64,000 nucleotides of DNA. Source: Ptychodera flava. Lineage: Eukaryota; Hemichordata; Enteropneusta; Ptychoderidae. This document shows, one piece after another, positions 1 through 14,424 of the stretch. Under the pieces are notes generated by a model. The model did no database searches, was not told the DNA's origin, and saw only the letters and a program-made list of their open reading frames with translations. The stretch's first letter is position 1. Each line of letters starts with the position of its first letter. The stretch is taken from assembly GCF_041260155.1 (NCBI RefSeq), contig NC_091934.1, positions 41,742,694-41,806,693 on the forward strand. The letters are read 5' to 3'. The translations under genes and the position numbers were made by a program.

Positions 1-673
1 AGAATACACGCAATGCAAACCATTATTGTACAATTGGTCAACATTTCTTTGCCCAGTCTTCCATACAAAACAGATTTCTGTCAAATATAGAATTTATGAA
101 TTGTGTTAACTTTTACCAAAAGCAATCGACAGTATATAACTATCGTTATATATTGTGGCAAAAGTTTAACTTCATATGAAATCGACAACAAAAGTGTTTA
201 ATATACGACTTGTATGTGTCTATCAAACTGACCTGATTGTGAAGGATGTGACAGACTAAATAAATAGGTACACGCAGACCATTTAATATGAACGAAAATG
301 GTTTCCTTGGTGGGGAGGGGGTCTGACTTTATTCTTTGTCCCTAAACCTAACCATAACGACACCCTTGTTACTAGTGGTTCATGCAAAACGCAATATGCG
401 TCAAATACTCTGCATTCATACATACAGACCGTTTAATATTCAAAAGTCAATTAATATTCAAAAGTCAATTAAAAACTATTATCTTGGCAAATGAGAAAAT
501 AACCTTTGATGTTGCTTTTATTCACATGTATGTTATTTTTGGGCCTTACAGTTTTTATAGATTTTAACCCTAATATTTTGCTTTCATTGTTTAAAGGACC
601 CAATAGAAGATTACAACCTTAATGGGTCAACTTCTCGATTTGTGCTTGTAAATGGGAAATTCTTCATTGCGAA

Positions 674-755
674 CAAATAAATAAATAAATAAATAAATAA
701 AATAAATAAATAAATAAATAAATAAATGAATGAATAAATAGATAGATAAATAAAT
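674..755. repeat. (AAAT)n microsatellite
   Basis: About 80 bp of AAAT units, decaying into GAAT and GATA variants at the right end. Confidence 0.95.
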
Positions 756-2898
756 TCGTGTCTGAAATGTCAACTAGGTCCTACTGTTTAACATGAAGTT
801 GGAAGAAGTAAGAGTTACACGATTGATCCAGGCAGTAAACTAAATTTCCGCAAGTATTCTACCAAACAAGAAAACTTTATTTTATCAAGAACGATACTAA
901 ATAACCAATATGTCAAGACTGATTAATTCAAATCATTGGTTTAGCGGAGAAATAGCTAATTGTTTAAAGAGCAAAGAATACCGACGTTTAGTAAAACGTT
1001 TCGTAGTAATCATGAGGTGGACGACACGCAAATGTTCGAATATCATTAAGAATCTCTGAGAAGTATTGGCCAAGCTTATAATATTCTAATGACCGCACAC
1101 ATTATTAATGATGACGTATTCTGCTGTTATGTGACTTATAGTGAATTTCTGCTGCAAGTGGTCTTCCGAGTTGTACTGTTTGTTGAGTTGCTGTAATAGA
1201 AACTCGCCCACTCTACCCGGCGTCTTGAGTTAAGTGTCTTTCATCTTGTACTCCACATTGCCAGTGTTTTACTGCAACAGTCTTGTGTGTTTCATTGCAC
1301 CGGTTACTTAGTAGTAGTTTGTAACTTTCCTTGTTTTTAATTCAGGCTTGATCATTACATGTATGCACAAAGCGTTTAAAATCATGTCTCCACGTCGTGC
1401 TTTATTCTTATGCAAAGTAGCCGATGGATAGGTAAAATTAGCATAATTAAAGCTTCACCTGTATGAATTATGCAATTTTTTTACACCTATTGACACCTTG
1501 ATTAGGGCTTCGTAAAACCCGATGTCTTGCCTTCTAAGGAAGTCCCTTCTGAACAAACACCTGGATTTGTGATCTTAATTTTATAGCTCTTCAGCGTGGA
1601 CCGAATCTATAGGCTGTTTTTTCGCAAGCCATATAAATGATCATTGCATAATGATATTATAATAAGGCTATATTAGTATCCTAAATCGTAAATCGGTAAA
1701 AATAGTGTCCTAAAAAGTGACCATAGATTTTGTCAATTTGTATCTTGCTTTACGAATACATCAGAAGGGCAAAATTTTAGTATGCGTATTTTGCATTATG
1801 TAACACTGTTTTGTTTATGTGTGTCTTATGTAGCCACAGCACTTGATCACTGATAACTTAGTTCTGTGTCTGTACTATGTGTGTATCTTAGATGCACAGT
1901 TTGGCTAAGAACCTTTAGCGAAATAAATGGACTCTCAAACATTGAATCTTTTATACCTATGCAGTTTTCCTTCAAAGCGTGTATCTCTGAGGTCTCACAA
2001 TGAATTAGCCATCATATCATGCACATCGCCCAATAAAAGTGTGTTGCAGACACTTTCATAATCAGACATTCTGATGCGCTGAAATTACCAGCTGAAACCA
2101 TCGTATTGATACTCAATTGTCTCCGAACGGCCAGTACGTCACCTTGGATCTTTATGGAACTTCCTGTCTAAACAATGAAACTGTAATACGCCAAAATGTC
2201 GTAAAGGACAGATATGCAGTAGAATAGTTTGCTCTTTTTATCCAACTTTAAATTGCATGCCCCTACCTTGTATACATGTTTAGTATCAATGTCGTTACTG
2301 TAATGTGATTTGTAACTATATTCGAGCTCAAATAACGATTTCATATCACAGACCATTTCCATCGCAATTTTATCAATGTCCCAAGAATGGCTTTGTTCGA
2401 TTGACAACGTTACGTATGTAAGATAGGTATTTCATGTGATACAATTCGGGAAAGCATAACAATATGTTTTAGTGATTATCATTTCATAATAATTACAACA
2501 CTGATAATTATTCAGTAGAATTAATTTACAATGTCAGTAATAATTCAACTCCATAACTCATTATGAAAATAGTTCTCAAAGTTTGAACCAGCAGAAAAAA
2601 ATTGTAGTTCTAAAAACTTGTAATCTAGCAAAAAAAATAATGACAAACAGACAAACACCTTGTTCGGTCTTGCAACGTCAAATTGCTCATTTAAATATTT
2701 TAATTGAGGCTGGAATTTACATGGTTACGACTATCGTTGGCTGATGTAACACCAGTTCCTGTCTGTCTGCCTCCTTTTCATACGTTCTTTAAATTTGAGA
2801 ATTATGCAACGGTATATAAATAAATCTGTCCTGACATCAGGATGATGAGTTGATATGCAAGCACATATGCATACCTGTTATAGAGATTAGAAGTGAAC

Positions 2899-3089
2899 TT
2901 AAAGGTATACTGTCACCTGTTCCAATTTTGCCACAGTTACCATGGAAAGAGAAAATCTAACCAATCACAGATTTTAAGCGGGTGGCCACTTTTTAAAAAC
3001 AGCGCCCTCACATGGGCATTTGAATACCAAGGACGCCCCTTTGACCATATATGGGCATATTTAGATTACAGGTGACTGTATACCTTTAA
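2899..3089. mobile_element. 191-bp MITE with TTAA target sites
   Basis: The element has inverted termini of about 21 bp (AAGGTATACTGTCACCTG at the left, its near-exact complement at the right) bounded by TTAA at both ends. There is no coding capacity. TTAA duplications with short terminal inverted repeats are typical of piggyBac-type non-autonomous elements; the superfamily is inferred from the target site only. Confidence 0.75.
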
Positions 3090-6000
3090 GGAGTACCGTA
3101 TTTTGACCTATTAACGTTAACATTGACAAGTAATTGCCTTGGAGAGAATGGTCTAAAACGTTAACCACGTTGCTGTTATCGTAAATGTAATTCACATGAA
3201 TCTCGTCGTGACTCGCATCGCAGTAAATGTAGTCAGACGAAGATTCTTGGATAATGATAACATTGCCGATGTGTTGGGCCTATCGTCAACTCCTCAAACC
3301 TTTATGGCTGGACTCTAGTAGTCCTGCGTGTCTGTTTGCAACCCCGTGTGCAATTTTATTATTCAACTAGGACCCTAACTGGTCATGCAGTACCAGCCAA
3401 TTCCATCGCATTTAATGAAGGAAAGCAGGAACATATTATTGTGAACATGTAATTTCTTGAATTGAATGTCAAATGCCGCGCAGTTAGCTATTTTTCCGCT
3501 ATTTCTAGAATTTGCACAACTTTAACAACCTTAATTTTGTTCTTGATTTTGAAAGAGAATGTTACCCTGAAGAAAGTATGCCCCTAATTTAAATTGATCT
3601 TTATCTACAATTCTGTCATCCCTGCCCTACGTGAAATACAGTGTTTGCTTTGCAAACACAATCTAAGCGAAAACTGTCTGATTGGTTCGGATGTAAGTAT
3701 TATGTGTGCCCATATTATAGAACGGAAGACATTATCTGTAGGGCAACACTCTCTTGTTGACTGATTAAAACCGTGTTGACAGCGTACTCAAACAAGAGCG
3801 CCCTCATTTACACTTTCAGACTCCAGCCCTTAGCAGCTCACGTGAGTTGACTTTCTATTGTACAATTGACGAAATTGAACAGGAACTTCGGGGCCGTGTT
3901 TCCATTTCCTTTAAGAATATTTTGTGTACTTCGTTTAATCCTTGATACAGAAAACTGACATATTTTCCAGGCAGCTGGGAATATTCATACTAAAATGTAA
4001 CTATAACAACATATTTGTCAGTGCTACGCAGTTACAGAGTTCACCTCGGTTTTTAATCCAGAAAGGTGTGAAATTTCCAGGGGGTCTAGAAAAATTATCC
4101 AGAAACGGTACTTCTATATTACTCATCTTGTTTGGCAAGATCATTTTAGCCTAATTAACGATCCGTGGAAGATGTTTTCAGAATTTGTATCGGTTTCGAC
4201 GATGAACATGGCAGAATGTAAAATTAAATAAGGCCGCGTTTTGCTTCTTCACGTGAGAACGTTATTTCGCTGAGTATATCAAAAGGATTCGACACGTAGT
4301 TATTCGTGCAGGCAACGAGTTTGGATAACTGCTTGCTGAACACTGATGATTATCTTTAATTTTGGTCAATAAAGAGAAGACTGTAACCAAAGCTCATTGT
4401 TTTGTGTTTCAGTTTCGAGAGGAAATATACCAGCAGATAACCACAGCGTAACAAACAAACAAACGATGCTTTTCTTCTACATAATATTGATATCTGCAAA
4501 CAAGATAGGCGTGTGCATGAATATAATTTTTTATTCTTATTTCTGCCTCTTTGAATAATATAGTAAAATCAACCTTATGTTCATATTTATTTACTGGTGT
4601 CCATTCTCCTTCTGTTAAGGTCACACGCTTCTCATTACTGCCCTCTCTGTAAAATGAGTGGCGATCAATAATGATTTCAAACGTGAATTTCACTGTCACT
4701 TCGATTTGGATGGTTATCAATAAATGCTAACTATGCGCTGTAATGTGTAATCAAGGTAATTACTAAAACGCGGCCGACTTAATTACGACGTGAATGCAGA
4801 GGCAAATACAAGTTGGCCCCTTTCCACTCACAGTTAATCATTTCTTCGAATATTACGTAACATCATTGTCTAGTATTCGTAACACTTGTCTGTGATGCGT
4901 TCATGCAAGAATCATTTTCTCTTTCTATTGTTACAAAATCGTGTAAGAAATTTTATGGCAGACTCTCTTGTCAAGATTTTCGATGACCATTTGTCAAAAG
5001 TATCACAAAACAATCATCTGCTCCTTGAGAGACATGTCACCTTGCTGCTGACGTTCGATGATAAGCATGTCGATTATGCAAATAGTAGTTTCCTAGAGCA
5101 TCACAGGAAGGCAATGCTGACATTCGTGTAAGTGACAGACAGACACACATTTCGGAAAAAACTTCAACTCAAGGATGTAAAATAAGACAGAATCAACCAC
5201 AAGACAACACTTGGGTACTGCGTCATTCATTTAGATTAATATCTCCTTTATTGACTAATATCCTACACGTACAAAATATATATATCATACAATGACTGGT
5301 CGAAACAATACTGCAGTCATCCGTGTTTTTTTTGGATCTCGAATTTCTAGTTCTTTGTCAAAAACGAAAAAAATGTGTCCTTATCGGGATATCAAATTTC
5401 CAGTTCTTTTTCAAGAAAGAGAAAAATACTATGCTAACTACATGTACCCCATCATAACAGACCGTTTCAATTTAATCGATATGAGATAAAAGTGACACAT
5501 AAGAGAAAAACGATTGTGTCGAAAAATAAAATTGTTCAGTTGTATGAAAATTACAGTTTATTACATCAATCTTGTCTTCTTGGTTAACACACTGGTCCTC
5601 TCACCGTACAAAGATACTGTCTTTCGCGTATAAAACGTCAATTTAACCTTTCAGCGGTGCACTCCATATAAAATATCGTGTTCAAATTGTCACGTTATCG
5701 TGGCATGATGGCCGCGTTCGAGTGCTGATCAAAAATTATCAACGGTGTTGCATTTCAGAGAAGTGTGACCGAAAAAATTAAAAAAAAAATATCGGTGACC
5801 TTGACAATTTCTTTGCCTTCCCTGGCGACCTGAATTTCCTTCATCGAATATTCTTACATATAAGAGCGGGTTTCATATAATTTAGCTCTACACTTATCCA
5901 GAAACATGAAATAATGTTATCCATTAAATATGTGTAATGTAATTGACTGTAAACAGGTAAATGTGAATAAAGAGAAGCCATTTGTGTACACAAAGTTACA

Positions 6001-6629
6001 CGTACATATCAGAACAGAGGAGTTTGATGACACAAAGTCTGACGTGATAGATTAAAACGATCGAGCAAGCTAGAATACATACATTAAAATATCTTAAATG
6101 ATAAACCATTTAATCAAGATTATTATTTTTTCAGTCCACTAGCGATAATCTATTTCCCAAATTCAAAGAAACATAATTGGAAAAAAAAAATACGCCGTAA
6201 TTTCTGAATGAGTGTTCTTGATTTTTATACTTCATTTTCACATGTTCCAACTTGAATACTTTAAATTCGAAGAGTTGACGAATGCAGTATATCCACATAA
6301 ATGTCTTTGCTGTTGTTAAAACAGGTACACACAGGATAAAACTCGATGTCTCAAAAAACATCGCTTACAATTCTTCGTATGATGTGAGAAGTTTTTTTCT
6401 GCCGTTCGTCAACACAATAAAGCTACCAATTGCAATCAGATACAAAAGAAAACAATTTACATAAAGACGCTTGTTGACTTGTTTATATAAAATTGACATT
6501 AATATCACCAAAGGCATGCATAATTAGTTAATACTATGGCGCTAATACTTCTTTATATTAAGCTTGTTTTTTTTCACGTCGTCTCCTACGATGAACAAAA
6601 TCCTTGGTGACTTCTTCAGCCTTAGTGTT

Positions 6630-9600
6630 TTAGTTGTTCTTGTTTTCAAAGAACATGAAATCCTGTAAAAATAGATTTGGACGTTGTTGATTAAGTAGGT
6701 ACAGAATCTTAGTTTGTGTATTCTGCGTCCAGGCACCACCACTCACGTTTTAACACAAAATAATTAGATCACTTGCACCAATCCCGAAAAACAAATGGAA
6801 ATTTGAGACATACATCCTAAATTGTAAACATTGGATGTCTTTTTTCTACTTACTATCAAGAAGCAGGCGGCTAGCAGCGTGGCCTTGACCTTGACATCCA
6901 AGTCAATTGGAACTGAAAGGCATAAAACGAAAAACGATAAAACTTTGCAAAAATCAATTTAAATTTTAAAAAATATCATGGAACACCACAATACAGACTG
7001 GTTTTTTGCTTGTAAAATCCACAGGTTTCAAAACATGGCCTAGATAAGCTATCCGAGGCGAGACCGTACGTTTAGCATATATTGCACTGTAAGCTAGCTC
7101 GGTGATACCATAGAGGTAAAAAAATATTGTTTTCACCTCAGTCGGGATACTAAAGCTAGCCTATAGTGGCAATGCACGTTAAGCGTTATCTTGGCGATGT
7201 TTCGCGAACCTGTAGTAAAATCGGATGTATAAACATACCCCTTCGACTATCAACCGTTCGCTCACGTCGTCAGCATTCTGTACATTTTTTGGCAAGAGCA
7301 AATATGTATGGTCAGTGGAGCTCCCATTGAGCTCCTCTAAAGCCGAGGAAATCTAGCATAAGTACGCCAGATTTTAGCCACTAGATAAACTATACCGCGG
7401 CGAAAACAGTGCGACGTTGCTGCATACGATCTATCTTCAATATGTGTTGATAAATAGGCATTTTATACAGTGGGAGTAAATGTGTTTTTCATCACTTACA
7501 TTCAGCACTGAAGTTGGTAGCGTTGGTGAACATTTCTCTGGCGAGTCCTCCCCATTGCTTGCTCAGCTTACCGATTTCCGTCTTCTTGTCTTTCGTAAGA
7601 ATCTGTTACAACAGGAAGAAGAAACAGAAAGAGAGTGAAACTGCTTATGTATTTTCCATCATTTTTTCAACTTGCAAAAAACGCTTTCAATTTCTACCTA
7701 AAACATTCTGCAAAAAAACCCCTTTGCTAAACTCATAGATATAGTCTCTGCAACCTTACTGTTAACGACTTAATTTAAGTCCTGGCTAGAATTCAATATC
7801 AACAACACCATTGTATATTGTAATGGGCAATGGGAAACTTTCAGTAGTGGGAGAGGGTTTGTCGGGAGCTTGAACTGTTGTGTGGAAGGGGAGCGGGCAG
7901 ACCATAGGTACTGAAGGGCAGTTGGCATGATAAGTCAGTGGGAGGGCATATCTTCCTCATATGCTACTGAATGAACAGTTACGAACAACTCGACTTCCTC
8001 CTCTAAATTTTAAGGTCAAGGTCAAAAATATGTAAAATAAGTATATCGGCCTTCGAAACATGTTTTGTGATGATTTTGTAAAATTGACCGAGTTCACCAG
8101 TTTTAGATACAATTTGATACCCTTGGATCGAGGGAAGCGTGTTAGATAATGTTCAAGTCCCGTGCTTGGCGCAAGCAATTCCTGAGAAGAATTTCAAAGG
8201 CGATTGTGCTGCGTATCGATTGTACGTGTCTGAACAGACTCAGTTACTGAGAATATTCGCAGCTACGCCCTGCACCGTGAATAATATTTGGAATGAATCT
8301 GAATCAAAAGCATGAGTCGAGTCTGAGTATCAGCAATATGGTTCTTCATTGTCTTCGGGTGATATATGAACAAGCCTGACAACAGAGTCGGGATGATGTC
8401 GCACGAGGGCGCTCTAGAACGGATGGGCCTGATAATGATGATATGATTTTTATGGCTTCTTTCCAATTAAATTGGAATTATTTTTTCTGACAAGTTGTTG
8501 TATAATTTTGTTCGTCCGCTCGACTCATTCACTGTTTGTAGATATGATTTATTTGCCATTTTGTTGGAATAAATTCATCTTACGACTAAATGCTAGTGAG
8601 CGTTTTCTAATCGTACCGTCTGGTGGCAAGACCGGCAATGGAAGTAATTATACTGATTGAAAACACATCTACCTGGAACACCTGATCCCAGGTACAGCAT
8701 ACACCCTGGCAGATACAGCATGGGCCTTTCACGATCAGTACCGGCTCACGATTGGCGTCAAGGATGTCAAACTCCGCCACCCAGCAGTATTGCCTTGAAA
8801 CAACAAGGAAGACGTTGCGTCAAACAGTGAAACAACAGCAGCCATTTGCCACGAAAGTCTTTCTCCTTCTGTTCGCGTTTGTGCGCGTGCGCATATACAT
8901 ATCTAAACATGTCAACGATCGAAAAATATATTTTGATTAGGTGATTATCTCGATGTGTAGTGTGTTCTATATAGAGCGGACACACATGAAGTCAGAAGAG
9001 AATTTCATATCGGTTTTGAACAAGATTTGACAAGACAAGATGGACCAGATCGACCGATATGTTATATTAACATGCATATATACACATACGAGCATACATA
9101 CACGAATGTGGGAATGCATGTATACCTACATAATGTTCGTATATGAAGTCACGTAAGCATATATACGACCACATGCAAATACGCATACATACATCCGACA
9201 CCATCCAAATAGGTATACTCGTGTAGATTTCAGTGTAAACTGTGTTTTTGCGGTTCTGCAGACCTGACTACATGAAATATACCACGTCACATACATACCT
9301 TTGTCTGACATATCCAATGGGCGTACCCACTGGAGCTTCGATAGCAAGTTCAAAGGCACAGTGGTCTATGTTTGCGCACCAACAACAACCGGCACAGCAC
9401 TTGAATTCACGGACCACTCGCATAACTTCCTACACAAGATGAACATAGTCAACGAGACAAAAATTACAAGTTTCTGTCATGAACCTCAAACCCAAAATGA
9501 TGATATTTCACCCTCTCAATACATTAGCGTTCTTGATAAAGACAGTTCAACTCAACACCACGGAGATAGCTGCATTGGTTCCTTCGTTTGATAACTCAAA

Positions 9601-12600
9601 CGATATTTCCGTACGATCTGCCTTTCGTGGCTTATGCAGTATAGACTGTCGGACTATTTAATCACCGTATAGAGGAAGATGCATCTCTGAAATGTGGCCG
9701 TTAGGATTCAACTATTTAATGGAAAATCGTGAATTTTAAGAATGTTGCGAAATTTTGGTTTAACTTTACGTCAAAATGTTCTTGTGATGATCGCGTACTC
9801 TTGCAGAGTGGTTCCTCTATCGGCAGACGATGGGCTAGATCAAATATATGTACATCATCCTGCATGTCACGACCCTCCATCTCCCCGGATATGACATTCA
9901 TCATCAGTAAATCAGATAACTAAGAAGTACACATGGCCCGGTTGACTATGGTTGTTCTTTATTGTTACCTTAGAAAGTTGGTCATGACTGGTGAGACATT
10001 GCGACCTATCTAAGCGATATAAGTCGGTGAGCAGGTTTCTTTACACTGGGAAAGACATATCGTAACTTTATTCAAAACAACAAAAAGAAAGAAAAAAGCC
10101 AACACAAACTGTCATAATTAACTTACAGCCTGTGAGTTGTCCACGATATGCATCATGAAGCCCCTAGCAGGACCACAGCATTGTCTCATGCAGAGGTCGG
10201 ATTCTGAGAAGAAAGATATTATTGTCATTAAAGGTGCATTGCAAGGCCATGGTTCCCTCTAATCCACACATCCCTAATTTCCCTCTTCAATATTCTCTTC
10301 ATGGAACACGCAGTTACTGCAAACTTACCTGTCTACTAAACATTTATTTGTTAAACAACAGTATTGTAAAATGACGTAAGGGTTGGGGAGGTCGTTTCCG
10401 GAGAACTAATAAGCAGACACTGCACGTACGTAGTGAAGTCGACTTCCTATCGACGCTTATGCAGAAAGCTTTAACTTTACGCCCCATTCTCGATAGGGTA
10501 AATTGGTCAAGTGATTAATCTGTGCATCGATGAATTTGTCCTGAATACGTGGATGCATAATATTTTTGGCGTGCTGTTACGTTATATCATCAATGCAAAC
10601 ATGATGTGCCCTTACTCCTGTCAATACTAGCATCCCTTACCTTCCCCAGCAAAATACACCTGTTGTCCCATGCTGTTCTTGATCTGGTAACGGTTGCGGC
10701 ATTCCCATCCAGTGAACGCTGTTTTTAAAAGATCCAAGATACTGGACGTTAATGGCTATGCCGTGACACCTGTGACGTCACAGACGAATCGCTCTAGCGT
10801 CTGTGTTTTCATTTTGATGTTTCCACGTTGAACCACATGGATGAGCCGTCGTGTTATTACAAATCTTCAACAGCCCTGTATCCTGTCATTCATTATGGCT
10901 TTTCGATAAAGCATTTACGTTCTCACCCTTCATGTCCCGTTGACGAATTTATCTCAAATCGAAAGATTCCTTTGATCAGAATGAACTTTACTCAAAATAA
11001 GTACAAATGCTCGAATCCTTAGATTTCACGCCGAAAATAGGGCAAGTCGAACGGGAATATTTTGTTCGTTGTTAGTCAAGGAAATAGGCAAATTACGTCT
11101 TCAAAATTGTGCAGCAATCAAACAAACGAAACTCAACTAATTGAAACCAACCGACCAATGAACAAGTGTTTATGGTTTGGGAGTATAGTCAGTCAGGTTC
11201 CTTACAACACATATGCCTATTCTAAAAAAAAAAAACAAACAAACAAACAAACAACAACAACAAACGTTTAAATGGTAATCAGTAAACTTACCTTCCATAA
11301 GTTCAACGACCTGATGAATCAAAACCTGGTCTATCTGAGTCAGGTACTCCAGACCTGGGGGACAGCCGAGAGGTGCCTGGGGAGCTGGCATCCACTGCGT
11401 GGGTTGCATCCCATGGGCGGCACCCATTGGCTGCCCGCTTACCTATGGAAACAAAGATGTGTGTGGCTGCCATCAATTATCTTACTTTCTTAGTTTGCTG
11501 TCTTCATGATGAGGTTTATTCAATTATTATAGCCATCAAATTATTGTTGTCTAACTTGAAGTTGTCGCAGGTAACTGCTTTCTTTGTGACATTACTTTAT
11601 TAATATATCACCACGTTTTCAGATCGCTTACATTTGACATGATTACGATTATGATGATGATTATATGATTATATCATAGACACTAACTGCATACTACGAT
11701 GTCTTCATAAAATGTGCCTATGTAAAACTGACACCTGTAATTTACGTATGGAGATTTCATCATCATCCGCATCAACGTAATTGAATTCATCCGCTGTTTT
11801 ACTTTAGCTTCATTAAAATAGACCAAGAGGATCTGTCGAATCCCGGACTATTCGGTCTGACATCTTCTTGCAGAGCCAACGCGTAACAGTTATTTTGACC
11901 GTATCACGAAACTCAAATAGCCCCTTGCCGACTACGCAGTGTGGCCCTCTCCAGCCCTGATTTTAAGCTTAGTGAAGCTAAGCTCAGTGAACTTGCATCC
12001 CAGCAATACCAAAGTTTATCTTTGGGCTGGCTTAGCCAGACCGTTGAGGGCAAATTACTAATTAGGTAAAATACTAACAAAGCAAAAAAAAAAAAAAAAA
12101 AAAATTAGGTAAAATACTGAAAGCCGCGCATGGCAAACCACGAGCTGCGAGGGAATCCAAATTGCAAGCCATGCGTGCGGGTAGAAAATTATATCAAGCA
12201 GACTGATCGACTTTGACGGATGAGTCATAAGCTTTGACATGACTAATTGATAACGATGACATGATAAAATCATTCAGTTCAGATAATTGAGTTCACTGAC
12301 AAGCAAATTATGTCATCGATGAATTTCTTAATCAAGAAGCGAAATAATAAGGTTTATCTTTATCTCCTCACTGAAATGAAAACATCACAAGGCACGGAGA
12401 CTTTGAAGAATCGATGTCACTCTCAACTCTCTTACAGTCCACTGACTCTGGGATAGGTTTTTCTTGCATTATGAATGATTCAAAATGGATGATGGCAGAC
12501 TTTACTCTCGTACAATGTAGATAAGCGAGCTCAAAGTATTTGAAAGGGAATCTGAGTAGCGCTAGAGGGCGTTTGAATCACAGAGCGTCGGCAGAAGTTT

Positions 12601-14424
12601 GCACAATATAAATGCGACAAGGTTTAGCTCACCATCACTTGGTAGTATTTGACAAATGATTAAAACTGTAAGATAAATCTATTGAATTCTAGAAAAATAC
12701 TCCGGCTGCCAAGATACAGTTCAGCTGTAATTTCCTACTTTAAGAGTTAGAAAGCGAAACTGTGCTTACTGCCTATTTCTCCTCCCCAACCCCTAGGGGG
12801 TACACTCAATATTTGTGGATGATCCGATCCTGGGTCATCAACCTTATAAATTCGTAACAGTGGAATGGCGTCGTGCACACAACGGCCAGAGGGCTATCAG
12901 AGGGCTTGACTATTTATTGTCAATATTTTGGACGTCAAGATTTTTCTAAAACACGAAATTTATGTGCTTTGTAATCGATGTATGTTAAAGGTATGAGACG
13001 AAAGGTCGACCAACGTCTGTAGTAAGTTCTTTTTTCGAAAAAAGTGACCCTTTCTGGCGATGCGTGTGCGTGCCCATACACTTTTCTATCGGATCCCTCA
13101 CCCCCGACTCTATCAAGTATTTCCCAAGGGTATTTCCTCTTGACATGCACTGATAATTACTCGGTTTGTGACGTCAACAAAACCATTGTAGGCCTTTGCC
13201 ATCACTTCTTCCCATTTTACTCGTGCAATTTATCTCCGGAAATTTCCATTTAAGCTTTTCAAGTGCAGATCGATTTTATTATTTAGACAACATATTATTC
13301 AAATCAAGTAATGCTACGCTATCGTCGAAAAAACACAAAAACATTGCAATGGGTCTCATGAATAGACCTGTATGGATATCAAAATGCAATGTTCAGTAGT
13401 TACATCTGATTAGACAGAAATAAATTCTCGATTTTTATTGCCATTCAATCATGAACCTTTGTTCTACACAATTCAATTATCACAAGGAGATAATGCCACC
13501 ATTCTCTGCATACATTAAACTTGACATTCAGTCCTAACTGATTGTTCTCCCCGTGATTTTCTGGTGGCGGCCAATTTGCATAACAACTTAACAACGTAAT
13601 GAGATTTGCGGGGCCACCACTCTATAATTGCTCTGGTACGTGAACACTGTTTAAAATGTTCGTTATACGTGGGAGCTTATAACTTTTCATCCACAACTCT
13701 GACCGAAGACATGATGGGTAGCCCACAGGTGCCTTGAATTGCCAGTGTGGCATATATGGTGAGAAATCCTTCTCTCTATGAATACCACACTGGCATTTCC
13801 AGGCACCTGTGGGTTAGCCTCGCTGTGATTGAAAAGAAGCCTTGGTGACGGTTCATTTACTGGCTTATCTTTTCCTATACCCGTCTTATATCAAGCTATA
13901 CTACGCATTGAAGTGACGACGTAAAATTAATATCTGATAAAGATCCTCATCTCATTTTAATCACAGTTATTTATGAGTAAAATATGATATTGTAATATTT
14001 TAATCACAGTTATTTATGAGTAAAATATGATACCATAGTAATTATTTAATAGTTAAACATTTCTTGATGTTCCTCATATTAGTTATTTATAAATATGATA
14101 AATATAACATAATTATATCAATGTCGTATTTGCCATAAATAAATAAACTATAGTATCATGCACTTTGCCTGAAGCTTTTACATAAATACAACAATTAATA
14201 AACATAACTCAATGATAAATTTAAAAACATACGATCCCTTCTTCATTTCGTCCAAACTGCTTTACATTTGTTTGCCAACGGCAGGGGCGTTGTCCAAACG
14301 AAAATGCGTGAATTAAGTGCAGTTTTCTGTCTGCCACTTTGTCAGTTTTTTTTATTCTAAAATCAACCACTCTACTGTCAGGGATTGGAAACCCTGATGG
14401 TGTACTTACCGGTTGTTTATCCAT
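6630..14424 (-). CDS. PLSCR: Phospholipid scramblase (PLSCR family), complete, 9 coding exons
   Basis: Scramblases are palmitoylated membrane proteins linked to bidirectional phospholipid movement and signalling. Coding exons, 5' to 3': 14,424-14,410; 11,442-11,292; 10,718-10,641; 10,203-10,127; 9,429-9,299; 8,793-8,673; 7,602-7,500; 6,912-6,854; 6,662-6,630. All junctions are GT-AG and join in frame to 255 residues. Family marks are [17 protein letters not shown] near residues 35-51, [13 protein letters not shown] near 69-81, a cysteine cluster CCAGCCWC at 118-125, and a C-terminal hydrophobic segment at about 236-250 ending FMFFENKNN. The N-terminal region is short, about 34 residues before the conserved domain, against roughly 80 in human PLSCR1, and lacks PPxY motifs. 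The calcium-loop position (218-229) reads [12 protein letters not shown], with two acidic positions replaced. An acceptor just upstream of the start codon implies a separate non-coding first exon. Confidence 0.95.
11230..11262. repeat. A-rich (AAAC)n/(AAC)n microsatellite
   Basis: A-run followed by AAAC and AAC units, inside scramblase intron 2, about 30 bp past the donor of coding exon 2. Confidence 0.85.
12061..12118. mobile_element. Poly(A) micro-insertion with 15-bp target duplication
   Basis: ATTAGGTAAAATACT occurs at 12,061-12,075 and again, identically, at 12,104-12,118. Between the copies lie only AACAAAGC and a run of 20 A. A poly(A) tail flanked by a perfect target duplication is the signature of target-primed reverse transcription by a LINE. 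Here almost nothing but the tail was inserted. It lies in scramblase intron 1. Confidence 0.75.
13716..13822. mobile_element. Foldback (hairpin) element, about 107 bp
   Basis: Two arms of about 38 bp are inverted copies with a few mismatches: CCCACAGGTGCC and TTGCCAGTGTGG on the left, CCACACTGGCA and GGCACCTGTGGG on the right, with a loop of about 30 bp. It lies in scramblase intron 1. There is no coding capacity; it is probably a small foldback MITE. Confidence 0.7.
13954..14032. repeat. 36-bp direct repeat, two copies
   Basis: A 36-bp unit that includes AATCACAGTTATTTATGAGT occurs identically at 13,954-13,989 and 13,997-14,032, separated by 7 bp: a recent local duplication. Confidence 0.85.

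Larger units (their letters stand above)
1..6600. other. No recognisable gene; AT-rich non-coding DNA
   Basis: Short open frames here have no family motifs, no consistent splice signals and no protein-like neighbours. An (AAAT)n tract and one MITE, listed separately, are the only structured features. A 17-bp unit containing TTCAAAAGTCAATTAA is repeated in tandem near 440-470. The 3' untranslated region of the scramblase gene probably reaches into the right end of this stretch: AATAAA signals on the minus strand lie at 5,562-5,557 and 5,252-5,247. Confidence 0.6.

Noticed and set aside
9301-9591. 96-codon plus-strand frame
   Set aside because: Antisense shadow of scramblase coding exon 5.
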